Of a DNA stretch of 64,000 nt, positions 8,930 through 18,084 are shown one piece after another. Numbering within the stretch: position 1 is the stretch's first letter; each line of letters opens with the position of its first letter. The stretch covers positions 124,001 through 188,000 of the forward strand of contig JANQAK010000003.1 of NCBI GenBank assembly GCA_024707075.1, given 5' to 3'. Under the pieces are notes generated by a model. The model saw nothing but the letters and a program-made list of their open reading frames with translations. It was not told the DNA's origin and searched no databases. This stretch comes from Afipia sp. (GTDB taxonomy: Bacteria; Pseudomonadota; Alphaproteobacteria; Rhizobiales; Xanthobacteraceae). A program made the position numbers and the translations under genes.

Positions 8930-9156
8930 CGTGACCTCCCTTCCATACTGGAGCGTGCGCCCAATATAGACTCGGGAGTTTGAAAATGTCGCAACACAAA
9001 TACGTTCCTTTTGCGAAATCCCGTTTTGCGATGCAATGCATCTCGTGGGCGATTGCCTCTTGCGCACGCGGTTGCAGCCACTCTTAATGGCGGAAGCCGC
9101 TCGATTTGCACTATTTTTCTCGATGTCGCGCATTTGACTGAATTCGGAGAACGATC

Positions 9157-10137
<981 letters not shown>

Positions 10138-10139
10138 GC

Positions 10140-10385
10140 ATGGCTTCGCCTCCGAGACGGCCACGCACGCTGAGCGACGCCAAGACCGAAGCCGAGGCGG
10201 CGTTCAAGGCCGCGACCAAAAAGGAGCCGGAGGCCGTTCCAAAGAAGACCGCGATTCCGGGCGTGAAGGAACTGGTGTCGCTCCGGATCGACCAGGATGT
10301 TCTCGAACATTTTCAGGAGGACGGTCCCGGCTGGCAGGATCGCATCAACGCTGCGCTGCGCAAGGCGGCCGGGATGGCCGATTAG
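10140..10385 (+). CDS. Orphan BrnA-like (COG3514-type) protein
   Basis: The 81-residue protein has a Lys/Glu/Ala-rich N-terminal half and a C-terminal half with VSLRIDQDVLEHFQEDGPGW followed by RINAALRKAAG. This ribbon-helix-helix-like pattern is typical of BrnA antitoxins and their relatives. No BrnT-like toxin gene lies on either side: cysK is two bases upstream and a convergent GrdB-like gene is downstream. It may therefore be a free-standing regulator linked to cysK. The ATG at 10140 is preferred over an overlapping TTG. Confidence 0.75.
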   Translation: MASPPRRPRTLSDAKTEAEAAFKAATKKEPEAVPKKTAIPGVKELVSLRIDQDVLEHFQEDGPGWQDRINAALRKAAGMAD

Positions 10386-10387
10386 GA

Positions 10388-11314
10388 TCAGGCCACGCGA
10401 TTGACGCGCGCGGCTTCCTTCTGGGCGTCGAAATCGCGGCGGCGGCGGGCGAGGTCTTCCGGCGACATGCGCTCGACGTTGTTATAGTCGAGCTTCCACG
10501 ACGCGTCAGCGCTCCAGCGCAGCGGCGACTGCACGGTCGTCTGCGGGCCGGGCGCGCTTTCCAGCACCTTCAGCGCCAGTTCCAGCGTCAAGGCCTGCGA
10601 CGGAACATCGTGCGGCTTGCCGGCGGAATTACCCAACGGGAAATCGCTGAACAGGAATCGAGGCACGGCGGCGTGTTCGATGATATCCTTGGCGCAGCCC
10701 ATAACGACCGTTGCTATGCCGTTGGCTTCAAGGTGCCGCGCCACAAGCGCCGTGGTCTGATGGCAGACGGGGCAGTTCGGCACCAGGACCGCAACATCGA
10801 CGTTGTCGGCCTTGCATCGCACCAGAATATCCGGCGCATCGGTCTCGATGGTGACGCGATGGCTACGGTTTGTCGGAGCGCCAAAGAAGCGCGGCGCAAT
10901 TGAGCCGATGCGGCCTTCAGCGGCCAGCCGATGAAGCTGCGCTAGCGGAAACCATGTGTTCATGTCGGTCGCGGACGTATGCGCGCGGTCGTAGGCGATG
11001 TGGGAGATGCGCAGGTCGTGCTGCTGTGAGGTGTCGCCGTCGTAGACCTGATAGAATTTCGCGCTGCCGTTGTAGGCCGCGCCCGGCCCCTGATCGCCCT
11101 TTGCCGGATCGAACCGAGCGGCGGTTGTGATGATCGCGACGCGCGAATTCGCCAGTGGTTTTGTCAGCGGCTGGAACGGTGCGGCGACGTTGTGCGCCCA
11201 GCGATAAGGTGTGTCGTAGCCGATCGCGAGATAATAATCGCGGGTCCGTTGCATGTAGGGAATGAACACGTCAAATTCGCTGAGGGTCTCCTGTAGTGCT
11301 GGCGAATCCGTCAT
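10388..11314 (-). CDS. Glycine/sarcosine/betaine reductase selenoprotein B-like protein
   Basis: The 308-residue soluble protein resembles the GrdB/PrdB family in features such as SRVAIITTAARFDPAKGDQG and ISHIAYDRAHTSATDMN. A cysteine pair occurs in VPNCPVCHQT. The clostridial reductases use selenocysteine and a multisubunit complex, and neither is visible here. Aerobic alphaproteobacteria carry such proteins as single genes of unknown role. It ends two bases after the BrnA-like gene on the opposite strand, so the two converge. Confidence 0.7.
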   Translation of the reverse strand: MTDSPALQETLSEFDVFIPYMQRTRDYYLAIGYDTPYRWAHNVAAPFQPLTKPLANSRVAIITTAARFDPAKGDQGPGAAYNGSAKFYQVYDGDTSQQHDLRISHIAYDRAHTSATDMNTWFPLAQLHRLAAEGRIGSIAPRFFGAPTNRSHRVTIETDAPDILVRCKADNVDVAVLVPNCPVCHQTTALVARHLEANGIATVVMGCAKDIIEHAAVPRFLFSDFPLGNSAGKPHDVPSQALTLELALKVLESAPGPQTTVQSPLRWSADASWKLDYNNVERMSPEDLARRRRDFDAQKEAARVNRVA

Positions 11315-11426
11315 GGTGTACGTCCCTGAAATCCAACGAGCCAGATGTAGCAGATGCGTCCCGCATCAGCCATATTCAAGGGAACGATGCCGGTTCTTCC
11401 GGCTGTGCTGGTAAGGAACAAACCTG

Positions 11427-11600
11427 ATGACAGGCCCGAAGAAGAAGGACAAGACCAAGAGCAGCGGCAAGCGGAAGCCGCCCGTGGATCCGACCAAGGA
11501 TGCGCCGTTCAAGGTTGACCCTGAGAGCAATGATTTTGCGACGCCGCGGATCGATCTCAGCGAGGACGAACTGAAGGAACAGGAAGACCGCCGATCCTGA
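11427..11600 (+). CDS. Small charged protein of unknown function (57 residues)
   Basis: The frame ATG 11427 to TGA 11598-11600 encodes 57 residues. The first part is basic (MTGPKKKDKTKSSGKRK) and the last part acidic (DLSEDELKEQEDRRS), with no hydrophobic segment. AAGGA precedes the ATG by about nine bases, and codon choice is like that of neighbouring genes. The composition suggests a disordered protein that binds nucleic acid or a protein. It is not assigned to a family. Confidence 0.6.
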   Translation: MTGPKKKDKTKSSGKRKPPVDPTKDAPFKVDPESNDFATPRIDLSEDELKEQEDRRS

Positions 11601-11648
11601 CGCCCGGCGAAGGGCGCCCGCGTACCATTGCCCGACCACGCGGGAATG

Positions 11649-11900
11649 TCAGAGCGTGGCGAGGTCCGCAGGAACGCTGCCGAAGGCCTTCAGCAGCGTT
11701 GCATCCTTGAAATCTCCTGTCATCGGGTCGCCGGAGCGGGTGAACGCCAAGGCTCCGATGACGCCCTCGATCCTCGAAAGCGTTTCGGCCCGCCGGATCG
11801 CGGTGGAGGCGCTCTGAAACTCTTCGGCGGTTCCCGCGACGATGGACCCTTCATCGTCCGCACTGAAGGGGAGAGCTACGTAGTAGGCGATGTCGGCCAT
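11649..11900 (-). CDS. SOS-controlled small protein of unknown function
   Basis: The 83-residue product begins MADIAYYVALPFSADDEG, continues with [19 protein letters not shown] and GVIGALAFTRSGD, and ends in VPADLATL. There is no signal peptide or membrane segment. The longer open frame reaching 12011 is rejected because it would run through a perfect LexA box and a -35/-10 pair. The start at 11900 lies just downstream of that promoter. Family and function are not recognised; the promoter predicts induction by DNA damage. Confidence 0.75.
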   Translation of the reverse strand: MADIAYYVALPFSADDEGSIVAGTAEEFQSASTAIRRAETLSRIEGVIGALAFTRSGDPMTGDFKDATLLKAFGSVPADLATL

Positions 11901-11927
11901 TGGGCTGATTCCGGTGATGACGAGGTA

Positions 11928-11956
11928 ACAATGTTCTCTTTTTGTTCTGTTGTCAA
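11928..11956 (-). promoter_or_regulatory. Perfect SOS (LexA) box inside a sigma-70 promoter
   Basis: Read on the minus strand, TTGACA (11956-11951) and CATTGT (11933-11928) are separated by exactly 17 bases. Between them, 11947-11933 reads GAAC-AAAAAGA-GAAC, an exact match to the alphaproteobacterial LexA consensus. LexA bound here would cover the RNA polymerase site. The promoter drives the 83-residue gene that starts at 11900. Confidence 0.88.
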
Positions 11957-12086
11957 TTCGTGCGGGACGATGAAAGCATGGACTGCTGCGTCCTGCGATC
12001 TCATACGCCAAGGAGCTGGATTACTTGAGATGGTCTAAGCGCCGCTGGACAAATTCCACAGCCGGAACAGATCGGAAGGCCTGCAC

Positions 12087-12115
12087 TTGACCCACACCGA
12101 CCTGCCACCTACACA
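12087..12115 (+). promoter_or_regulatory. Likely promoter of tRNA-Lys
   Basis: TTGACC (12087-12092) and TACACA (12110-12115) have a 17-bp spacer, and the mature tRNA begins 11 bases after the -10 element. The -35 is strong and the -10 weak. Confidence 0.5.
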
Positions 12116-12126
12116 CCGCGACACGT

Positions 12127-12202
12127 GAGCGCGTAGCTCAGGCGGTAGAGCACGTGACTTTTAATCATGGGGTCGAGGGTTCGAGTCCCTCCGCGCTCAC
12201 CA
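12127..12202 (+). tRNA. tRNA-Lys (anticodon TTT)
   Basis: The cloverleaf is complete: acceptor GAGCGCG (12127-12133) pairs with CGCGCTC (12192-12198), followed by discriminator A and an encoded CCA. The D arm contains TAGCTCAGGCGGTAGAGC. The anticodon stem CGTGA/TCATG holds the loop CTTTTAA with anticodon TTT, and the T loop has GGTTCGAGTCC. No integrated element is seen at its 3' end. Confidence 0.97.
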
Positions 12203-12227
12203 TATCAATACATTTCATTTCGGCGGG

Positions 12228-12602
12228 ATGGCATTCATGCGTCTTGTGCTGATGGCCTTATTAGCCGCTGGGATGATCAGTCTTTCGCAGGTCCGCGCCG
12301 ATGAGGACACTGACGCCGCCGTTGAGACGGCGGTCAGCGCTATCGGCGAAGTTCTGGCGATGGGCGATCTGTGCGAATGGAATTTCTCTGCCAAGGTCGA
12401 GAGGCTGCTTCAGGAAGGCGCCAGGGCGTGGCGGCTCAGCACTGCGCAACAGAAGGATGTTCGCGCCAGGATCACCGCGACCCGTCAGGAGACCTTTGGG
12501 CGCTTCTCGCCGACAGGGCAGGCGCGCTTGCGAACCGACGTCTGCAAGCCGGACGAACGCGCGAGGCTCGAGACGATGCTCGGGCGTATTTCTTTCGAGT
12601 GA
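12228..12602 (+). CDS. Secreted protein of unknown function
   Basis: The 124-residue product has an N-terminal signal peptide (MRLVLMALLAAGMISLSQVRAD) and a mature domain of about 100 mostly helical residues. Two cysteines (GDLCEWNF and TDVCKPDE) could form a disulfide in the periplasm. An ATG three codons in (12237) is an equally good start. It follows tRNA-Lys and ends 16 bp from the convergent glucan synthase gene. No family is recognised. Confidence 0.65.
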   Translation: MAFMRLVLMALLAAGMISLSQVRADEDTDAAVETAVSAIGEVLAMGDLCEWNFSAKVERLLQEGARAWRLSTAQQKDVRARITATRQETFGRFSPTGQARLRTDVCKPDERARLETMLGRISFE

Positions 12603-12618
12603 TCACTCGCTGCCGCTC

Positions 12619-15309
12619 TCAAAGAGCGGTCTGCGCGCGCCCCACGATGGTCAATTCACGTCGGGGCGCGCGTCCGGAGGTGGCTGGCTGCTGCACCGTG
12701 ATCGCAGGAGTTGTCTCGCGGCGGAGCCCGATCAGTTCCGCCGCGCGGATCGAGGAGTTACGCCAGAAGCTGAAGTCGTTGATCCGCGAGTTCTCGAGGA
12801 TCGCGATGGCGACAGCCGACAGGAAGGGCAGACTCTGAAGCACCAGCACGCCCGCAAAGATGTTGATCTCGCGGACTTCCTTCACGTTGAACGCGACCAG
12901 TACGATGGCCCCGATGATCAGGAGGATGCCGATCACAGCCTCCCAGAACGCCTGAAACTCCACCGACATGCGGGAAAGACCGCCCTTCGAGGTTCGCGCG
13001 AACGGCAGATGATCGGTAATCAGGCCGTTGGCGACGGCCCGCGACACAGTCCATTGCACCGACATGGCGGTGACCATCGCGCCCAGCATCTGACCGACCT
13101 TCACCGGTACGCGCAGCCGGTAGAGGATGAGGAAATGCGACAGCGACACCACGAAGGCGGCGATGATCGGCAGGGTGAGAATCTTGTCGGGGATGGCGAT
13201 GTCGGCGAACGAGACGATCGGCACCCAGATCAGGTTGAGAATCGCAACGACCACGCCGAGGCTTTCCGCGCCGAGCCAGTTCAGCCAGCCGAGCGCGAAT
13301 TCGCGCTTCTGATCCGGGGAAAGCCTGCTGGCATCGGGCAGGAAGCGCCGCCAGTGCTTCTTGACGATCTGGAAGCCGCCATAGGCCCAGCGATGGCGCT
13401 GCTTCTTGAACGCCTCGTAGGTGTCCGGCAGCAGGCCAAAGCCGTAGCGCTTGTTGGTGTAGTGCGTCAGCCAGCCATTTTCGATGATGGCGAGGCCGAG
13501 ATCGGTGTCTTCGCAGATCGTATCGCCGGCCCAGCCGCCCGCCATGTCCATCGCGGCGCGGCGGATCAGGCACATGGTGCCGTGGACGATGATGGCGTTG
13601 GCTTCATTCCGCTGCACCATGCCGATGTCGAAAAAGCCAGCATATTCGCCGTTCATGGCATAGTGCATCAGCGAGCGGTCGCCGTCGCGATGATCCTGCG
13701 GTGCCTGCACGAGACCCACATACGGATCGGCAAAGACGGGGACCAGATCCTTGAGCCAGTCCGGCGTCACCATGTAGTCGGCGTCGATGATGCCGATGAT
13801 TTCCGCGTCGACCGCGGTCCGCGCCATGGCGATCTTCAGCGCGCCGGCCTTGAAGCCCTGGACCTTCTCGGCGTTGATGAAAATGAAACGCTCACCGAGC
13901 GCGCGGCAATGGTCCTGGATCGGCTGCCAGAAGGTCGGATCGGGCGTGTTGTTGATGATCACGACGCATTCGAAGTTCGGATAGTCCAGTCGCGACACCG
14001 CATCGAGCGTCAGCTTCAGCATCTCCGGCGGCTCGAAATAGGCCGGGATGTGGATCGAGACTTTCGGAAAGAAGCCCTCGTTGGCCGGCTTCGGCGCGTT
14101 GCCGATCAGCCGCGTGGGCTTGTGTCCGAATGCGATGGTGGCGATTTCCTCGATCCGCGCCATCGCGATCAGCACGAGTGGCACGAGCAGGATGAGACCC
14201 AGCGTGAGCGCGAAGGCGGACCCAAAGACGAAGTAGTGTGTGTTCCAATAGGCAAATATTGTTGCGAACCAGGTGCCGACGCCACACGCGGCGGTCGCCA
14301 GGACGATCGATTGCAGAACCGTGGGACGCGCGAGGCGCAAGATGGGAAGCGACAGCAGAACCCCGACCAGCAGGGCGATGCCCGCGATCTTCCAGTAATC
14401 CTGATCCACGATCGGACCGGTCCAAGCGAATTTCGGTTCGCGTGAGGCGTTAAGAATGCCCCAGTAAGGGCCTACACCGCCTTCAAAAAATTTCCATGGC
14501 TGATCGATTGCTTCGACGATATTGTAATCCATTCCCACAGCTTCGGCGCGGGTCACGAAGTTCCGCAGCACGGAGGCCTGTTCGAAGGGGCCGGGGAAGG
14601 CGTTCTTCAGATTGTAGCCGGCGCTCGGCCAGCCGAATTCGGCGATCACTACCCGCTTGCCCGGAAAGCCGGTGCGAAGAAGCTGGTAGATGTACATGGC
14701 CTGATCGACAGCCTGCTTGTCGGTGAAGTTTTCCCAGTACGGCAGGATATGCGCGGCGATGAAATCGACGGCCGAGGCGAGTTGCGGGTTGTCGCGCCAG
14801 ATGTTCCAGATTTCACCCGTGGTGACGGGAACATTGGCCTGCTTCTTGACGCGCTGGATCAGCTCGATGAGGTCATCGACCTTCTGCTCGCCACGGTAGA
14901 TGGTTTCGTTGCCGACGACGATGCCGATGACGTTGCTGTTGTGCTTGGCCAGATCGAGAGCGGCGGCGATCTCGCGTTCGTTGCGCTCGGCATTCTTGTC
15001 GATCCATGCGCCGACGGTGACCTTGAGGCCGAATTCATTGGCGATGGCGGGAACCAGTTCGACGCCGCCCGTCGAGGAGTACAGGCGGATGGCCTTGGTC
15101 AGCGGAACCAGCTTTTTCAGGTCGGCGCGAATCTTCTCGGCATTCGGGATGTTGTCGACGTCAGGGTGCCCCGTTCCCTCGAACGGAGCGTAGGACACGC
15201 TGGGCAGCATTCCGTTGAAGTCGGGGGCTTTCTGCTCATCCCGCAGAACGCCCCATAGGGCGGCGTGAGCAGCAGTAACGCACAGCAGGACAGCGACGAT
15301 GGCGCGCAT
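12619..15309 (-). CDS. ndvB: Cyclic beta-1,3/1,6-glucan synthase, GH17-GT2 fusion (NdvB-like)
   Basis: This 896-residue inner-membrane protein joins a glycoside hydrolase 17-type domain to a family 2 glycosyltransferase. The GH17 part (about 35-290) has both glutamates, Glu135 in VVGNETIYRG and Glu224 in VIAEFGWPSAG. The GT2 core has IDADYM, CEDTDLG and QRHRWAYGG. Membrane helices lie around 310-385 and in the C-terminal third. The layout matches Bradyrhizobium NdvB, which polymerises glucose into periplasmic cyclic glucans needed for hypo-osmotic adaptation and symbiosis. The ATG at 15309 is preferred over an adjacent TTG. Confidence 0.88.
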   Translation of the reverse strand: MRAIVAVLLCVTAAHAALWGVLRDEQKAPDFNGMLPSVSYAPFEGTGHPDVDNIPNAEKIRADLKKLVPLTKAIRLYSSTGGVELVPAIANEFGLKVTVGAWIDKNAERNEREIAAALDLAKHNSNVIGIVVGNETIYRGEQKVDDLIELIQRVKKQANVPVTTGEIWNIWRDNPQLASAVDFIAAHILPYWENFTDKQAVDQAMYIYQLLRTGFPGKRVVIAEFGWPSAGYNLKNAFPGPFEQASVLRNFVTRAEAVGMDYNIVEAIDQPWKFFEGGVGPYWGILNASREPKFAWTGPIVDQDYWKIAGIALLVGVLLSLPILRLARPTVLQSIVLATAACGVGTWFATIFAYWNTHYFVFGSAFALTLGLILLVPLVLIAMARIEEIATIAFGHKPTRLIGNAPKPANEGFFPKVSIHIPAYFEPPEMLKLTLDAVSRLDYPNFECVVIINNTPDPTFWQPIQDHCRALGERFIFINAEKVQGFKAGALKIAMARTAVDAEIIGIIDADYMVTPDWLKDLVPVFADPYVGLVQAPQDHRDGDRSLMHYAMNGEYAGFFDIGMVQRNEANAIIVHGTMCLIRRAAMDMAGGWAGDTICEDTDLGLAIIENGWLTHYTNKRYGFGLLPDTYEAFKKQRHRWAYGGFQIVKKHWRRFLPDASRLSPDQKREFALGWLNWLGAESLGVVVAILNLIWVPIVSFADIAIPDKILTLPIIAAFVVSLSHFLILYRLRVPVKVGQMLGAMVTAMSVQWTVSRAVANGLITDHLPFARTSKGGLSRMSVEFQAFWEAVIGILLIIGAIVLVAFNVKEVREINIFAGVLVLQSLPFLSAVAIAILENSRINDFSFWRNSSIRAAELIGLRRETTPAITVQQPATSGRAPRRELTIVGRAQTAL

Positions 15310-15507
15310 CAAGAAAAACCATACGGGGCCAAACGTGGCAGATCGCGAACCTGTCCCCTCGGTTCGGCAGCGCTAGAGGCTCGGGCAGCTTATCTATGCT
15401 GCGCAGCTTAACAACTCATATGGCGACATGGCCTTTTGAGGGCGTAGTCGAAAACCAATGGCAATTAAGCCAATTCGTTCCCCGGTCGGGTAAACCCCGC
15501 GACCGGC

Positions 15508-16050
15508 CTATTTCGCGGGTGCAGCCGGTGCCGGCGCGGCGGCCGGAGCAGACGGGGTCGCGGCCGCAGGCGCGGGTGGCGGGGGCGCCGCGGCTTGCGG
15601 CTGGGCCGCAGGATTGATCCAGCAGGCGTGGACGCGGCCATTGAGGGTTTCTGCGACCTTGGGGTCGATGGTGGCGCCAAACCGCACCACGCAGCGGAAC
15701 GTCGCCTGGATATGGCCGCCGGGGCATCCGAACCGCTCGTAGAGGTCGAGATGGCGGAAGGCCGTATCGAGGTCGTCGCGCCACATCAGTCCGACCACCC
15801 GCCGGCCGAGCCAGACGCATTCCGGGTTTCCGGCAGGGCCGTTGATTGCCTGCGCCGCTTCGACGAACTCATCGGCCTTGCGCTGGCTGTCCTTGGCGGC
15901 GTCCGCCGGAGCCGGCTTGGGAGCGTTATCCTGAGCGCGGCTATCGCCGCTCTGGGCGATAGCGGCCCCGATCCCGATGAACAGCGCCAGAGCCGGGACG
16001 GCGACGCGCTGAAAAACTGCAACTCGAAACCCGGTACGAACCCGACGCAT
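15508..16050 (-). CDS. ndvD: Secreted beta-1,3/1,6-glucan biosynthesis protein (NdvD-like)
   Basis: The 180-residue product from ATG 16050 starts with an export signal (VAVPALALFIGIGAAIAQSG). The conserved core includes GNPECVWLGRRVVGLMWRDD, LYERFGCPGGHIQATFRC and NGRVHACWINP, with four cysteines. The C-terminal 40 residues are almost only Pro and Ala. Its place between ndvB and ndvC-type genes fits the third gene of the Bradyrhizobium cyclic glucan locus. A longer frame reaching 16242 crosses a repeat element and is less likely. Its biochemical role is not known to me. Confidence 0.75.
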   Translation of the reverse strand: MRRVRTGFRVAVFQRVAVPALALFIGIGAAIAQSGDSRAQDNAPKPAPADAAKDSQRKADEFVEAAQAINGPAGNPECVWLGRRVVGLMWRDDLDTAFRHLDLYERFGCPGGHIQATFRCVVRFGATIDPKVAETLNGRVHACWINPAAQPQAAAPPPPAPAAATPSAPAAAPAPAAPAK

Positions 16051-16410
16051 GAAATCCCCAATTGATTGCGTGCCGCCCAGCAACGCGGCGCCACACAGAT
16101 GCCTTCCTATTGCGGCGGAAGATAGCCTTACCGCAACTGCCTGATTCCCATGAAGGACATTTATGTTTTTGTCCAGCGCGTGTCCTGAATCCGAAGTTCG
16201 CTTCATTTTGCAGCACCTTCCGTACCGAACTTGGGATTCCAAAGGACACTAGAAACTAATGATTCTAGTGTGGTTTTGATTCGCAAGTCCGCAAAAAGAA
16301 CGCTCCGCAGAAATGATGCGGACTTGCGAACCTCCACACCAGGCAGAAGTTTGTCGCTGTTTTTGTAAAGGCATGCGACGAGAAGACCGGGGTTCGCCGC
16401 CCGCAGGGTC
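16051..16410. other. Divergent intergenic region between ndvD and ndvC
   Basis: This 360-bp gap holds the promoters of both glucan genes and one copy of a bipartite palindromic element (16180-16339, annotated separately). No open frame here looks real. The element ends about 70 bp from the ndvC start and about 130 bp from the ndvD start. Confidence 0.7.
16180..16339. repeat. Bipartite palindromic element, copy A
   Basis: Two imperfect hairpins lie side by side. The first (16180-16252) has arms starting GTGTCCTGAATCCGAAGTTC and ending in GGACACTAG. The second (16265-16339) has arms CTAGTGTGG...GCAAGTCCGCA and TGCGGACTTGCGAACC. A 12-bp spacer separates them. The same unit occurs in opposite orientation at 40080-40245. 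The TA-containing ends and the lack of coding capacity suggest a small non-autonomous mobile element. Confidence 0.88.
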
Positions 16411-18084
16411 TTGGCAGACCGGCGGCGACCGGTTATCGACGTGCCTCCCTGGAGGACCGACCCCATTTCCCTTCGTACGCCGCTGGCCCTTCTCATCTTG
16501 TCCCTGAGCGCGATTGCCGCAGTGTGGTGGTGGTTGGCCACGCCGATCACGCTGGCGCGCGCGCCGATCGACCCTGCCGCGAAGCTCGAATGCGTCTCCT
16601 ATGCGCCGTTCCGGGACGCACAGAACCCCCTCGAACCGGGGCTGGTGATCGCGCCGGAACAGATGGCGCAGGACTTCGCCCAGCTCGCCAAGGTCACCGG
16701 CTGTATCCGCACCTATTCGGTCGGCAACGGCCTCGACAGGGTCCCTGAGCTTGCCCAGAAGTCCGGGCTCAAGGTGATGCTCGGCATCTGGATCGGCACC
16801 AACCGCGTCGACAACCGCGATCAGATGGAAACCGGCATTGCGCTGGCCAAGAAATATCCCGGCGTGGTCAGCGCGGTGATCGTCGGCAACGAGGTGCTGC
16901 TGCGGGGCGAGATGACCGCCGCCGATCTGGTGGCCAACATTCGATACGTGAAATCCAAGGCCGGCCTGCCGGTCACCTATGCGGACGTCTGGGAATTCTG
17001 GCTCAAGAACCGCGACGTCTACGACGCGGTGGATTTCGTCACCATCCACATCCTGCCGTACTGGGAGGATTTCCCGATCCGGGCGCGTTATGCGGCGAAC
17101 CATGTGGATTCGATTCGCAAGCGGATGGCGGTCGCATTCCCGAACAAGGAAATCCTGATCGGCGAAACCGGCTGGCCGAGCGCGGGCCGCATGCGCGAAG
17201 GGGCGCTGCCGTCGCGCGCCAATCAGGCGCGGGTGGTTTCCGAAATCCTTCAACTCGCGCGCGAGCAGAAATTTCGCGTCAATCTGATCGAGGCCTACGA
17301 TCAGCCATGGAAGCGGATGTGGGAAGGCACCGTCGGCGGCCACTGGGGCTTGTTCGATGCGGCCGGCGAGCGGGCGCTGAAATATCCGGCGGGCGAGCCG
17401 ATCACCAACTTCCCGCTCGCAAAAGTATATGCGGTCGCTGGCATGATCTTCTCGGCACTGGTCTTCGGGGTGGCGCTGCTGACGCTGCGCCGCCGGCCAT
17501 GGTCGCCGCGCCTGAGTTCATGGCTGACGGTTGCGATCTGCGCCACGGCGGGCGGCGCGTTGCTCGGCGTGGCATACGACAAGATGGTCGTCGAAAGCCT
17601 TGGCGTCGGCGGCTGGACCGTCGGCATTTTGCTGTTCGGCGCCGCGATCCTGTCGCCGCTGGTTGTCGCCAATACGGTGATGTACGGCCGCGGGCTTCCG
17701 ACATTCCTTGAGCTTCTCGGGCCGAGCGGCTATCGCACCGGCTCCCGCATGCAGACCATTCTCGGGATCGTGCTGCTGGTCACGACGGCGCTGGCCACCC
17801 AGACTGCGCTCGGCTTCGTGTTCGATCCGCGCTATCGCGATTTCCAGTTCGCGGCGCTGACCATGGCCATCGTGCCGTTCCTGCTGCTGACGGCGCTCAA
17901 CCGGCCGGCGACCGGCACCCGTCCGATTACCGAATCCGTGTTCGCGGCGACGCTCGCGTTCTCCGCGATCTATGTCGGCTTCAATGAAGGACCGGCCAAC
18001 TGGCAGTCGCTTTGGACCTGCGGATTGTATCTGCTGCTGGCGCTTACGCTGTCGCGGGCGCGGGTCGCGCGAACCCCAGAATAA
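16411..18084 (+). CDS. ndvC: Membrane-bound GH17 beta-glucan glucosyltransferase (NdvC-like)
   Basis: The 557-residue protein has one N-terminal membrane helix (about 22-44), a GH17 domain (about 58-320) and six or more C-terminal helices. The GH17 acid/base and nucleophile are Glu161 in VIVGNEVLLRG and Glu252 in ILIGETGWPSAG. This matches Bradyrhizobium NdvC, thought to introduce beta-1,6 linkages into cyclic beta-1,3-glucan by transglycosylation. The start is uncertain: TTG at 16411 is used here and a GTG at 16441 is possible. It diverges from ndvD, and its 3' end overlaps the next gene by 41 bp on the opposite strand. Confidence 0.87.
   Translation: MADRRRPVIDVPPWRTDPISLRTPLALLILSLSAIAAVWWWLATPITLARAPIDPAAKLECVSYAPFRDAQNPLEPGLVIAPEQMAQDFAQLAKVTGCIRTYSVGNGLDRVPELAQKSGLKVMLGIWIGTNRVDNRDQMETGIALAKKYPGVVSAVIVGNEVLLRGEMTAADLVANIRYVKSKAGLPVTYADVWEFWLKNRDVYDAVDFVTIHILPYWEDFPIRARYAANHVDSIRKRMAVAFPNKEILIGETGWPSAGRMREGALPSRANQARVVSEILQLAREQKFRVNLIEAYDQPWKRMWEGTVGGHWGLFDAAGERALKYPAGEPITNFPLAKVYAVAGMIFSALVFGVALLTLRRRPWSPRLSSWLTVAICATAGGALLGVAYDKMVVESLGVGGWTVGILLFGAAILSPLVVANTVMYGRGLPTFLELLGPSGYRTGSRMQTILGIVLLVTTALATQTALGFVFDPRYRDFQFAALTMAIVPFLLLTALNRPATGTRPITESVFAATLAFSAIYVGFNEGPANWQSLWTCGLYLLLALTLSRARVARTPE

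Noticed and set aside
10388..11314. Selenocysteine in the GrdB-like protein
   Set aside because: The frame has no internal TGA; cysteines are present instead.
11901..12011. N-terminal extension of the SOS-controlled gene
   Set aside because: It would be encoded by the -35/-10 and LexA box themselves; the ATG at 11900 follows the promoter.
12127..12602. Integrated element at tRNA-Lys
   Set aside because: No integrase, no repeat of the tRNA 3' end and no composition change nearby; the next genes are chromosomal.
12301..14445. 714-codon frame antisense to ndvB
   Set aside because: It is a high-GC shadow of a gene with clear GH17 and GT2 motifs; its own sequence is rich in Arg, Asp and His without any domain pattern.
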